Below, in pieces: positions 1-7,261 of a DNA stretch of 64,000 nucleotides. The stretch is from JAHBXL01 sp964409775. GTDB taxonomy: Bacteria > Planctomycetota > Phycisphaerae > Phycisphaerales > UBA1924. The stretch lies in assembly GCA_964409775.1 (NCBI GenBank), contig CAYPEI010000005.1:136674-200673 (forward strand). Direction: 5' to 3'. The notes under the pieces were generated by a model. It was not told where the DNA came from, did not search any database, and saw only the letters and a program-made list of their open reading frames with translations. The position numbers and the translations under genes are program-made. Numbering within the stretch: position 1 is the first letter of the stretch; each line of letters begins with the position of its first letter.

Positions 1-273
1 CTGATCTTCTCTGGGCGGCATCCCACGCAACCGATCATGCAGGTGCTTGAACTGCCTCCGGCGCTGCCGGGCCAACCGACCGCTGCGCGTGCGCATCCGT
101 TCTTCATCGCGGCTCAGTTCCATCCGGAACTCACCAGCCGCCCCGCACGTCCGCAGCCCCTGTTCATGGGATTGGTCGCAGCCACCGCGACGCGAAAACA
201 CGGGTCCGCGGAACCAAACTCCACGCTCGCGCTGTGGTCTCGCATCCGGAACGGCCAGGCTCAGCCGGTCTGA
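1..273 (+). CDS. pyrG: CTP synthase, C-terminal end (5'-truncated by window)
   Basis: The open frame entering at base 1 encodes the end of the class I glutamine amidotransferase domain of CTP synthase, which aminates UTP to CTP with glutamine as ammonia donor. The stretch HPFFIAAQFHPELTSR followed by RPQPLFMGLVAAT matches the conserved end of the family. It carries the His and Glu (FHPE) of the Cys-His-Glu triad; the Cys lies upstream of the window. A tail of about 30 residues after GLVAA, rich in Ser, Asn and Arg, is family-variable. The start and the synthetase domain are outside the window. Identification rests on the motif only but is fairly secure. Confidence 0.85.
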   Translation: MIFSGRHPTQPIMQVLELPPALPGQPTAARAHPFFIAAQFHPELTSRPARPQPLFMGLVAATATRKHGSAEPNSTLALWSRIRNGQAQPV

Positions 274-362
274 GCAATCCCTCCGCGCGGTGCATTGTCG
301 GTACATCCCGGAAGCGGGAGTGCCGCGGCAGGATCCGACCTTCGGGTTTTCCCACGCAACGT

Positions 363-383
363 CCCAGAATGTTCGCTTCTGGG
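363..383. terminator. 7-bp stem-loop downstream of pyrG
   Basis: CCCAGAA (363-369) and TTCTGGG (377-383) form a perfect 7-bp inverted repeat around a 7-nt loop, 90 bases after the pyrG stop and before the next promoter. There is no T-tract on either side, so it is only a possible terminator or processing site. Confidence 0.3.
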
Positions 384-462
384 CGTCCGCACCGCGGTGC
401 AGCGTTTCTGTCGCGGACGTTGCCCGGGTTGATCGAATCTCCCCGAGTCGCGCACTTGTCTC

Positions 463-490
463 TTGAACACAGCGTGCGCGATGGTATATT
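463..490 (+). promoter_or_regulatory. Sigma-70-like promoter, leaderless type
   Basis: TTGAAC (463-468) and TATATT (485-490) are separated by 16 bp. The -10 hexamer ends 7 nt before the GTG at 498. Transcription would therefore start at or next to the start codon, giving a leaderless mRNA for the zinc-ribbon gene. Confidence 0.6.
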
Positions 491-497
491 CGGCCTT

Positions 498-785
498 GTG
501 GCTCAGGTCCGTACCGATGCCAGGCCTTGGATGCACCTGCGCTGCTGTCCGCGCTGCGGCTATCCGGGTTGGGAACTCCAACAGCACGAGCAGCCTCCCT
601 TCGAGTGTCCGAACTGCGATGAGGATCTGTACGCGCGCCGCCCGCTGAGTTACGCCGAGCGCGAAGGGCTCGTGCCCGTTGAAGAGCACGCGGCAACCCT
701 GCGCGAACCCGCCAGGAAGGCGCTGCTCTTGGTTCGAGTTGCCCGCGGACTTCGGTCGCTTGCCCGCCGGTTGCTCCGCGTGTGA
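498..785 (+). CDS. Small zinc-ribbon protein
   Basis: A 95-residue protein of unknown role. Near the N-terminus are two CxxC knuckles, CPRCGYPGW and then ECPNCDED about 20 residues on, which should bind one structural Zn. The rest is a charged Arg/Leu-rich helical tail. GTG 498 is preferred as start because a good -35/-10 pair ends 7 nt upstream and no Shine-Dalgarno is present. ATG 531 is the alternative and would begin just before the first knuckle. The longer open frame reaching back to 234 has no coding character I trust. No catalytic motif is seen. It could be a nucleic-acid or protein-binding adaptor. Confidence 0.6.
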   Translation: MAQVRTDARPWMHLRCCPRCGYPGWELQQHEQPPFECPNCDEDLYARRPLSYAEREGLVPVEEHAATLREPARKALLLVRVARGLRSLARRLLRV

Positions 786-790
786 CCGGA

Positions 791-1681
791 TCATCCCACG
801 TCCGGCTGCACAACAGCGGCGTTTCGCCCAAACTCGACTCGCTTGATTGCGCCCTGCGGCTTGGGATTGGCCAGCCCCTGCACGCAACGGATCGGTCCGC
901 CGCGGGCGAACCGCGCGGCATTGGGCGACTCGTTCCACTCGCCGGGGGCGCGCGAGGGATGCCACAGGTGGTACGCGGCCGCCAACCGGAGACCGAGCGC
1001 GGGCGGTCCGCCGGCCGCATAGAGCCGTCTGCCGAGGTCGTCGTCCTCCTGGCCGTATCCCTCGTACAACTCGTCGAAGCCGTTGACGCGGGCGAACAAT
1101 CCCAGGCGAACGGCGAAGTTCGCGCTCAGGAGTTTGGGCTTGTGCTTCTTGCCGAAGCCGAACCGCCGGAGAAGCAGTTGCCGCGCATAGCGCGTTTCCC
1201 GCGAACCGATCGCGGTTTGTTGCTCATCGGTGAGCCTGACCGGTTCCAGTCCGGCTCGGAGCGCGGCCTCGTCAAAGTCCGCGGTCTGTTGTTCGTTCAG
1301 GTCGTGCCGAAAGCCGAGCACGACATCTGAACGCTTCGCCAACTGCTCGTGCGCCTGGAAGCAGGTCGGCCCCGGGCAGATGTCTCCATCGAGAAACACC
1401 AGCAGCGAATCGCTGGAAACTCCGTCGTTCATGAGCGCCCGGACCGCGTTGTTGCGAACCTGACCTGAGCGGGCGACCCCGGCGTGCGAGCGCTGGATGA
1501 CGGTCATCGCCAGTCCAAGTTCATGGGTGGCCTCCGCGGCCGCCGCCCGGAGTTCTTCGCCGTCGCCATCGCAGGAGAGCACGACTCGGTCAGCCTTCCG
1601 ATTCTGGCTGGCCACTCCGAGAAACACCCGGCGAAGGTGTCGCGGTGTGTGCGTACAGACAATCGCAATCAGCAAGGGCAT
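791..1681 (-). CDS. GT-A fold glycosyltransferase (family 2-like, with galactosyltransferase-type C-terminal motif)
   Basis: A 296-residue cytosolic-looking glycosyltransferase. The N-terminus (LLIAIVCTHTPRHL) is the usual first strand of a GT-A domain. LVFLDGDICPG (about 94-104) holds the metal-binding D-G-D. Residues 200-220 (GFDELYEGYGQEDDDLGRRL) match the GT7/GT27-type C-terminal acceptor-side motif with the E-D-D catalytic acidic patch. It likely transfers a sugar to an envelope glycan or polysaccharide; donor and acceptor cannot be read from sequence. It is convergent with the zinc-ribbon gene, 5 bp apart. The last 40 residues are variable. No membrane segment is present. Confidence 0.8.
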   Translation of the reverse strand: MPLLIAIVCTHTPRHLRRVFLGVASQNRKADRVVLSCDGDGEELRAAAAEATHELGLAMTVIQRSHAGVARSGQVRNNAVRALMNDGVSSDSLLVFLDGDICPGPTCFQAHEQLAKRSDVVLGFRHDLNEQQTADFDEAALRAGLEPVRLTDEQQTAIGSRETRYARQLLLRRFGFGKKHKPKLLSANFAVRLGLFARVNGFDELYEGYGQEDDDLGRRLYAAGGPPALGLRLAAAYHLWHPSRAPGEWNESPNAARFARGGPIRCVQGLANPKPQGAIKRVEFGRNAAVVQPDVG

Positions 1682-1958
1682 GGCAGTGGGGGAATCGGCC
1701 GGGGTTGCCGTGAACAGGCGGGTGGTCCGAGAATGGCGGGAGGTCTCTGCCGGTCGTGCCGCGCGGGGCGTGGGGCGGTGTCGGGGCTCGGTGTCCGGTG
1801 TCTGGACCCCGGAGCGGAACCGAACGATAGACCCTCGCCCGGTTCGAGCACCCGTCCGATGGGGGCGAACCCGGCGTTGTGGATCGGAGGGTGGGGAGCG
1901 GCCACGAGCAGCCGCCCATGGATTATGAAGCGCTGCCAGTGGGGATCGGGCTGCGCGA

Positions 1959-2396
1959 GTGCAGGAGGCGACGTTGGGTACTCACGCTGCAACAGGCCGG
2001 GCTCGTGGCCAGCGCACCGCGGAGCCGCCTCGACTGGGACACACTCCGGATCCGCGACCGACCGCGACGGCCGGGGTCTTCCCATTCAAGGCCGACCTGG
2101 ACCTGACAGAACTGGATGCGCGCGGCCGCCCTGGGCCGACCTGGTCGGGCAAGGGGATCGACATCTGCCGGTCGGGGCTCTGGTTCCGGTCGCGCAAACT
2201 CTGCTATCCCGACCGCGAACTGCTGATCGCCGTTCACCTGGTCGACGATCAGCCCACTCCGCTGTGCGGGATCGTGGCCAAGTGCGACTATGACGGCGAG
2301 GGTCTGTACGTCACACATCTCAAACTGCAGGCGCTGCCGCGAAGCGATGTCGTCAAGCAGTGGCTGCTGGGTCTGCATGCCCGCGGCGGGTTGTAG
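1959..2396 (+). CDS. PilZ-like domain protein
   Basis: A 145-residue frame whose second half looks like a PilZ beta-barrel. GIDICRSGLWFRSRK resembles the (D/N)xSxxG motif that follows the Arg-rich loop of c-di-GMP receptors, and it is followed by strand-rich sequence (LLIAVHLVDD, CGIVAKCDYDGEGLYV). The canonical RxxxR before the motif is not evident, so c-di-GMP binding is uncertain. The first 40 residues are Arg/Pro/Thr-rich and not domain-like. A second frame starting at ATG 1918 also reads well until about 2106, so the true N-terminus may be in that frame with a frameshift. GTG 1959 is a weak start choice. Confidence 0.55.
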   Translation: MQEATLGTHAATGRARGQRTAEPPRLGHTPDPRPTATAGVFPFKADLDLTELDARGRPGPTWSGKGIDICRSGLWFRSRKLCYPDRELLIAVHLVDDQPTPLCGIVAKCDYDGEGLYVTHLKLQALPRSDVVKQWLLGLHARGGL

Positions 2397-2443
2397 TGTC
2401 GCCGGATGGCCCGGTCCCTTGCCCTCGCGTCGCGCCCGGCCGA

Positions 2444-2449
2444 TATCAT
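2444..2449 (+). promoter_or_regulatory. -10-like hexamer before NUDIX gene
   Basis: TATCAT lies 8 nt before ATG 2458, with TTGCCC at 2419-2424 as a weak -35 (19-bp spacer). No Shine-Dalgarno is seen, so a leaderless or near-leaderless start is likely. Confidence 0.4.
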
Positions 2450-2457
2450 CCGCGCAC

Positions 2458-3021
2458 ATGAACACCCAACCGTCCGGCACGGAGGCTGGTCTCGTCCCGC
2501 AGATTGTGGGGCGGCGGACGCTGCACAAAGGCCGGAAGTTCGACTTTGAACTCCTTACCGTCCTGCAGGGCGGCAAGGAAACGCAGCGCGAAGTCGTCCG
2601 GCATCCGGGTGCGGTGGTGATCGTGCCGATCCTCGATGACGGCCGGATCGTCCTGATCCGGAACTTCCGGGTAGGGCTAGGCGAGCGGCTCTGGGAGTGT
2701 TGCGCGGGGACGATCGAGCCCCCGGAAGCAGCCGAAGCCTGTGCCGCGCGCGAACTGGTGGAGGAAACCGGCTATCGCCCCGCAACCCTCAGGTCCCTTG
2801 GTTGGTTCTACACAACGCCGGGCCTGACCGATGAGCGCATGCACGGATTTGTCGCCACCGGCCTGACGCACGTGGGGCAGAACCTCGAGGAGGACGAGTC
2901 GATCGAAGTCGAAGCGGTGACCCGCGAGCGTGTGCTGTCGATGATCGATTCCGGCGAACTGCGGGACGCCAAGAGCATGCTCGCTATTCTGCTGGCGCTT
3001 CGCCGCGGCATTGGGCCTTGA
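2458..3021 (+). CDS. NUDIX hydrolase, ADP-ribose pyrophosphatase-like
   Basis: A 187-residue hydrolase of nucleoside diphosphates linked to another moiety. The complete Nudix box runs from Gly84 to Tyr106: G, five residues, E90, seven residues, then R98-E99-L-V-E102-E103-T-G-Y. The acidic residues bind Mg. The preceding strands (REVVRHPGAVVIVPILDDGRIVLIRNFR) and the YTTPG segment downstream of the box resemble the ADP-ribose/GDP-mannose pyrophosphatase branch. ATG 2458 is chosen because the family-like sequence begins there; the frame reaching back to 2290 is Arg/Ser-rich and implausible. It is followed closely by the site-2 protease gene. Confidence 0.85.
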   Translation: MNTQPSGTEAGLVPQIVGRRTLHKGRKFDFELLTVLQGGKETQREVVRHPGAVVIVPILDDGRIVLIRNFRVGLGERLWECCAGTIEPPEAAEACAARELVEETGYRPATLRSLGWFYTTPGLTDERMHGFVATGLTHVGQNLEEDESIEVEAVTRERVLSMIDSGELRDAKSMLAILLALRRGIGP

Positions 3022-3043
3022 AGTTCCCGATTTGAGCACTCCC

Positions 3044-4120
3044 ATGGGCTGGCAGGATCGACGCTACGACGACAACGACGGCGACTCCGGAATCGGAGGC
3101 TCGCTGCGCCGCGCCATGCGGCGCCTATTCGTTGATGGCGATGACTTTTTCAGTTGGTCTGTTCCGTTCTTCCGCTTTTCGGGGATCAATGTCCGGATCC
3201 ACCTCTTTTACCTCGTGCTCATCGCCACCCGGTTGATCTGGCCGTTGCAGCCTGGTGTCCGTGGACTGGCGTTTGAAGCGTTCGCGATGGGCTCGCTCTT
3301 TGTCCTCGTGCTGATGCACGAGTTCGGGCATTGCTTCGCGTGCCGATGGGTGGGCGGAGAGGCGGACCGGATCCTGATGTGGCCGCTCGGCGGGCTCGCA
3401 TCGTGTCGCCCGCCGCACAACTGGCGAGCGGCCCTGATCACGACCCTGGGCGGACCGGGCGTCAACCTCGTGCTGATCCCGGTCATCGGCGGCGTGCTCC
3501 TGGCGATGGGCGCTTCGTGGGACGTCCTGGTGTTCAACCCCTTTGCTCCGGGCTCCGTCCTGCTGAGCGAGTTCTTCGCATTCAACACTTCCTACGCCAG
3601 GTACCTGGCGTGGTCGGTGTACTACATGAATCTCGTCCTGCTGCTCTTCAACATGCTCCTGCCGATGTTCCCGATGGACTGCGGCCGCGTCGTCCAGGAA
3701 CTGCTCTGGCCGCGGCTGGGGTTCCGCAAGTCGATGCTCATCGCCACCAATCTCGGCATCTTCGTCGCCGTGCTGGTGGGTGTGTTTGCCTTGACAGCAG
3801 GCCAGAACATCCTCTTCACGGTGTGCGTTTTCGCGGGCATCGTTTCATTCCAGGAGCGAGCCCGCATCCGCCTGACGGAAGATGCTGGACCGCTCGAGGG
3901 CTACGACTTCTCGCGCGGGCATCAAGGGATGCCGTCGGCCGAGGAGAATCGGCGAGGGTTCGAGCGGGCCCGGAAGCAGCAGGAGCGAGAGCGTCGGGAA
4001 CGCGAGGAAGTTGACCGGATTCTCGCCAAGATCGCCAATCAGGGAATGGGCAGCCTGACCCGCGCCGAGCGCAAGACCCTCGAGGCCGAGACTGCCCGCA
4101 AACGAGCGGGCAGCGCCTGA
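3044..4120 (+). CDS. Site-2 protease family intramembrane metalloprotease (M50)
   Basis: A 358-residue polytopic membrane protein. HEFGH at 92-96 supplies two zinc-ligand His residues and the catalytic Glu. The second signature NMLLPMFPMDCGR (203-215) supplies the Asp ligand; the usual D-G is D-C here. About six hydrophobic segments lie between 50 and 265. The C-terminal 80 residues are a charged helix with ERERREREE, then a motif (323-346) also found at the end of the neighbouring rhomboid. Known family members cleave membrane-embedded substrates such as anti-sigma factors; the substrate here is unknown. ATG 3044 is preferred over TTG 3011, which overlaps the NUDIX gene. Confidence 0.85.
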   Translation: MGWQDRRYDDNDGDSGIGGSLRRAMRRLFVDGDDFFSWSVPFFRFSGINVRIHLFYLVLIATRLIWPLQPGVRGLAFEAFAMGSLFVLVLMHEFGHCFACRWVGGEADRILMWPLGGLASCRPPHNWRAALITTLGGPGVNLVLIPVIGGVLLAMGASWDVLVFNPFAPGSVLLSEFFAFNTSYARYLAWSVYYMNLVLLLFNMLLPMFPMDCGRVVQELLWPRLGFRKSMLIATNLGIFVAVLVGVFALTAGQNILFTVCVFAGIVSFQERARIRLTEDAGPLEGYDFSRGHQGMPSAEENRRGFERARKQQERERREREEVDRILAKIANQGMGSLTRAERKTLEAETARKRAGSA

Positions 4121-4159
4121 GACTACCCCCCGAGCAACGGCCATCGCCGCGGAGCCGCA

Positions 4160-5314
4160 GTGTCCATGCCTCCAAACCCCCAAACGCACGATCCGATGCT
4201 CGATGCCGAGGCTGCCGACGAGGCGCGATATGCGCTCGGGCGGCTCGGCTTCGTCTCCGTCAACACCTGGCTGATCGTCATCAACATCGCCGTGTTTCTG
4301 ATCGGCAACTCTCCCGTGGGGAGCCGGCTGCTCGCGGTCCCGTGGGGGGAGTTCTGGGCGCGCTCGTCGACGCCGGAACAGCGCGCCCGCGCCGTCACGG
4401 ATCCCGGTTCGATCCTTCCCGTTCCCGGAATGCCGGGAGTCTTCTATCGCCCGCGGGTGGACCCGCAGACCTTCCTGATGGGTCCGGACGGCCGACCCAT
4501 GCTCAACCTCCGAACCGGCAAGCCCGAGATGCTCATCGTCGGCGGCGAGCGGTTTACGGAGCGCCCTCTGCTGGATGCGATCGGACACTTCTCAACCGGG
4601 AAAGCGTTGAACGACTTTCAGATCTGGCGGCTGCTGACGTTTCAGTTCCTGCACGCCAACTTCATCCACCTGGCGTTCAACATGCTCGGGCTGTGGTTCA
4701 TCGGCGGGCTGGTGGAGGAGTATCTAGGCCGGCGGCGGTACCTGGTCTTCTACCTGCTGTGCGGCGCGGCGGGCGCGCTGATGTACCTGCTTCTGAATCT
4801 TCTCGGCTATCTCGTCATCAACTTCGTGTCGCCGTCGATCGCCGCCCGGGTGCCGGCGATTCTCTTTGACGACATCTACACGCCGCTGGTGGGGGCATCG
4901 GCCGGAGTGTTCGGCGTGCTGCTGGCCTCCGCCCGCATCGCCCCGAGGCAGACGGTGTACGTGATGTTTGTCGTGCCGATGCGTCTGGCGACCGCGGTCT
5001 ATATCTTCCTGTTCCTCGCCGTCATCAACCTCATCGCGGGCGGCTCGAACGCGGGCGGAGATGCGGCGCACGTGGGAGGGGCCATCGCCGGGGCATCGCT
5101 CATCCGCAATCCACAGATCCTGCGCGACTTCGTTCGCCTGCTCCCGGCACGCCGCGGTGCGACGCCACCGCCGGTCGTTCGCGAGCACCGTTCGCGTGCC
5201 GAGGCCGAACTCGATCGGATCCTGGAAAAGGTCGATCGCGAAGGCACGGAGAGCCTGACGGGTGATGAGCGTCGGTTCCTCCACCGGGCGATACCCTCCC
5301 GGCATGGAGGCTGA
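4160..5314 (+). CDS. Rhomboid family intramembrane serine protease with C-terminal extension
   Basis: A 384-residue membrane protein. Catalytic Ser247 lies in GASAGVFG and the partner His304 in GGDAAHVGGAIAG, giving the rhomboid Ser-His dyad. FQFLHANFIHLAFNMLGLWFIG matches the L1/TM2 region with the conserved HxNxxHLxFN. An unusually long, Pro-rich soluble loop (about 55-150) separates the first TM from the core. After the last TM is a soluble tail whose 350-374 segment matches the end of the adjacent site-2 protease. Start GTG 4160 or ATG 4166. It lies 39 bp after the M50 gene, so the two membrane proteases are likely cotranscribed. Confidence 0.85.
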   Translation: MSMPPNPQTHDPMLDAEAADEARYALGRLGFVSVNTWLIVINIAVFLIGNSPVGSRLLAVPWGEFWARSSTPEQRARAVTDPGSILPVPGMPGVFYRPRVDPQTFLMGPDGRPMLNLRTGKPEMLIVGGERFTERPLLDAIGHFSTGKALNDFQIWRLLTFQFLHANFIHLAFNMLGLWFIGGLVEEYLGRRRYLVFYLLCGAAGALMYLLLNLLGYLVINFVSPSIAARVPAILFDDIYTPLVGASAGVFGVLLASARIAPRQTVYVMFVVPMRLATAVYIFLFLAVINLIAGGSNAGGDAAHVGGAIAGASLIRNPQILRDFVRLLPARRGATPPPVVREHRSRAEAELDRILEKVDREGTESLTGDERRFLHRAIPSRHGG

Positions 5315-5322
5315 CTCCAGGC

Positions 5323-6621
5323 ATGCCCGTCTCGCTGTCCATACTCCATCGCTCCGCTCGCTCCGCCGCCCGGCGTGGTCGTGTCTCGACACCCAGCGGG
5401 GCGTTCGATACGCCTGCCTTCATGCCGGTCGGCACTCGCGGCACGGTCAAGGGCATTCTCCCGGGGCTTGTCGCCGCCACCGGCGCACAGATCATCCTGG
5501 CGAACACGTATCACCTGCTCCTCCGGCCCGGGCACGAACTGGTGAGCCGGCGAGGCGGCCTCCACCGCTTTATCTCGTGGAGCGGCCCGATCCTGACGGA
5601 CTCCGGTGGCTATCAGGCGTATTCGATGGCGGACTCAAACAAGGTCACTGACGACGGCGTCAGGTTCAAGTCCATCGTCGATGGCAGCACGGTCGACCTT
5701 ACCCCGGAGCGGGCGACCCAGGTCCAGAACGCGCTCGGCGCCGACATCATCATGGCGTTTGACGATTGCCCGCCCGCATCCGTTCCCGAGAGTGTGGCCG
5801 ACCCGCGGCTGGTCCGTGCTTCGCGCCGCGATGCCGCGTACGACCATGCCGAACGCCTGCGGATTGCCAACGAACGGACCGTGCGGTGGCTGGATCGCTG
5901 CCGCGCAGCCCACCAGCGACCGCATGACCAGGCGCTGTTCGGAATCGTGCAAGGGGGGATCGATCTCTCGGCCCGTTCTTGGTCCGCGGAACGGATCTGC
6001 GGCATCGATCTCCCCGGGTACGCGATCGGCGGGGTCGCCGTCGGCGAGAATCCGGACGAAATCGCGCGGGTGGTGCGGCACACCGCGCCGCTCCTGCCCG
6101 AATCCAAGCCCCGCTACCTCATGGGCGTCGGATACGAGCGAGACCTGCTCAACGCGGTGCTCGCGGGGGTGGATATGTTCGACTGCGTGCTGCCCACGCG
6201 CAACGGGCGAAACGCGAACGCGTTCACCTCGACGGGTCAGATCCGCCTGCGGAACGCCCAATATGCGGAGGACGATGGTCCGATCGAAGCCGGCTGCGAC
6301 TGCCCCGCCTGTATGCCTTCAACCTACGCAGTTTCGGCAGGTTGGGGTGTTTCGGGCCTTGAACGCGCCCATCTCGCCGCCGGAGTAGGGGGGGTGTCGG
6401 CAAACTCGATTGGTGACACTACTTTCACGCGCGCCTATATTCGCCATCTGTTCTTGGCCGGGGAGATGCTTGGTCCGATCCTTGTGACCTTGCACAACTT
6501 ACGGCACTTCCAGCGATTCATGGCCGACGTCCGAGCGACGATCGTCACAGATGACTGGGAGGGATTGGTGCGCAGGTGGCCGGTCGCTGTCGCGGGCTGG
6601 GCCGGCCCGCATTCGGGCTGA
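5323..6621 (+). CDS. tgt: Queuine/preQ1 tRNA-guanine transglycosylase
   Basis: A 432-residue enzyme that swaps guanine-34 of GUN-anticodon tRNAs for preQ1. Asp93 in LTDSGGYQ and Asp287 in MFDCVLPTRNGR are the general acid/base and nucleophile. Zinc ligands are C325, C327, C330 (CDCPAC) and probably H391 (TLHNL). Between C330 and the conserved TRAYIRHL helix there are about 35 extra residues (roughly 332-366), Gly/Ser/Ala-rich, which the usual 370-386-residue family lacks. The frame is open through the insert. The gene starts 8 bp after the rhomboid stop and precedes yajC-secDF, a common bacterial order. Confidence 0.93.
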   Translation: MPVSLSILHRSARSAARRGRVSTPSGAFDTPAFMPVGTRGTVKGILPGLVAATGAQIILANTYHLLLRPGHELVSRRGGLHRFISWSGPILTDSGGYQAYSMADSNKVTDDGVRFKSIVDGSTVDLTPERATQVQNALGADIIMAFDDCPPASVPESVADPRLVRASRRDAAYDHAERLRIANERTVRWLDRCRAAHQRPHDQALFGIVQGGIDLSARSWSAERICGIDLPGYAIGGVAVGENPDEIARVVRHTAPLLPESKPRYLMGVGYERDLLNAVLAGVDMFDCVLPTRNGRNANAFTSTGQIRLRNAQYAEDDGPIEAGCDCPACMPSTYAVSAGWGVSGLERAHLAAGVGGVSANSIGDTTFTRAYIRHLFLAGEMLGPILVTLHNLRHFQRFMADVRATIVTDDWEGLVRRWPVAVAGWAGPHSG

Positions 6622-6659
6622 TGGCAATGGGCTTGGGGTGAAACGGGGAATCGGAGTGC

Positions 6660-7160
6660 GTGCACGTGTTTGAGACCATGTTCGACAGCGTTCCGACCGC
6701 CCTGGCCGTGCAGGATGCATTGTCCAACTCGATCGGGGGCGGCACGCCCGCAGGCCCTGCTGCCGGAGGGACGCTTCCGGCCGGGCCAATCCAGCAGCAG
6801 GCTCCTCAAAACCCGTTCGGCTCGGCCCTGCCGTTCATCATCATCGCGGTCTTTTTCATCGGATACATGATGCTCTCGTCGAGTCGCGAGAAGAAGCGTC
6901 GGGCGCAACTGCTCGCGTCGATCAAGAAGGGCGAACGGGTGTTGACCATTGGCGGCATCATCGGAACCGTCGCCGACGTCCGCGATGAAGAAGTCACGCT
7001 CCGAATCGACGAGAACTCAAACGTCAAGATGCGCGTGACCCGATCAGCGATCCAACAGGTGCTCGCGTCTGCCCCGGGCGGGGAGAGCGGTGGTGACTCG
7101 GGGGGGGCGGCGGCGCAGGTTGAGGTCAAGGCCGGGAAGAACGCCAAGGTCGGTGCGTGA
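6660..7160 (+). CDS. yajC: Preprotein translocase accessory subunit YajC
   Basis: A 166-residue single-span inner-membrane protein that associates with SecDF. A Gly/Ala/Pro-rich N-terminal segment (about 22-50) precedes the TM PFIIIAVFFIGYMMLSS (about 57-75). The conserved cytoplasmic part follows: REKKRRAQLLASIKKGERVLTIGGIIGTV, then VTLRIDENSNVKMRVTRSAI. The C-terminal 30 residues are Gly/Ser/Lys-rich and variable. The start is GTG 6660 or ATG 6678; the N-terminal extension is longer than in most YajC. It sits between tgt and secDF, as in many bacteria, and supports the identification. Confidence 0.9.
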   Translation: MHVFETMFDSVPTALAVQDALSNSIGGGTPAGPAAGGTLPAGPIQQQAPQNPFGSALPFIIIAVFFIGYMMLSSSREKKRRAQLLASIKKGERVLTIGGIIGTVADVRDEEVTLRIDENSNVKMRVTRSAIQQVLASAPGGESGGDSGGAAAQVEVKAGKNAKVGA

Positions 7161-7261
7161 ACATTGCGGCGGCGCACCTCCGGCGAGCGTGTCGGGCGGC
7201 GACGATTCGGATCGACGACAAGGACGGTCGGGTCAGGGGATGGGACGGACAGGCTTGAACT

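Noticed and set aside
1484..2293. 269-codon plus-strand open frame
   Set aside because: Overlaps the GT-A gene in antisense, then the PilZ-like gene in another frame; composition is Arg/Gly-rich without motifs.
5292..5304. TACCCT 6 nt before ATG 5304 as another leaderless start
   Set aside because: ATG 5304 is out of frame with tgt and opens no recognisable gene; tgt starts at 5323.
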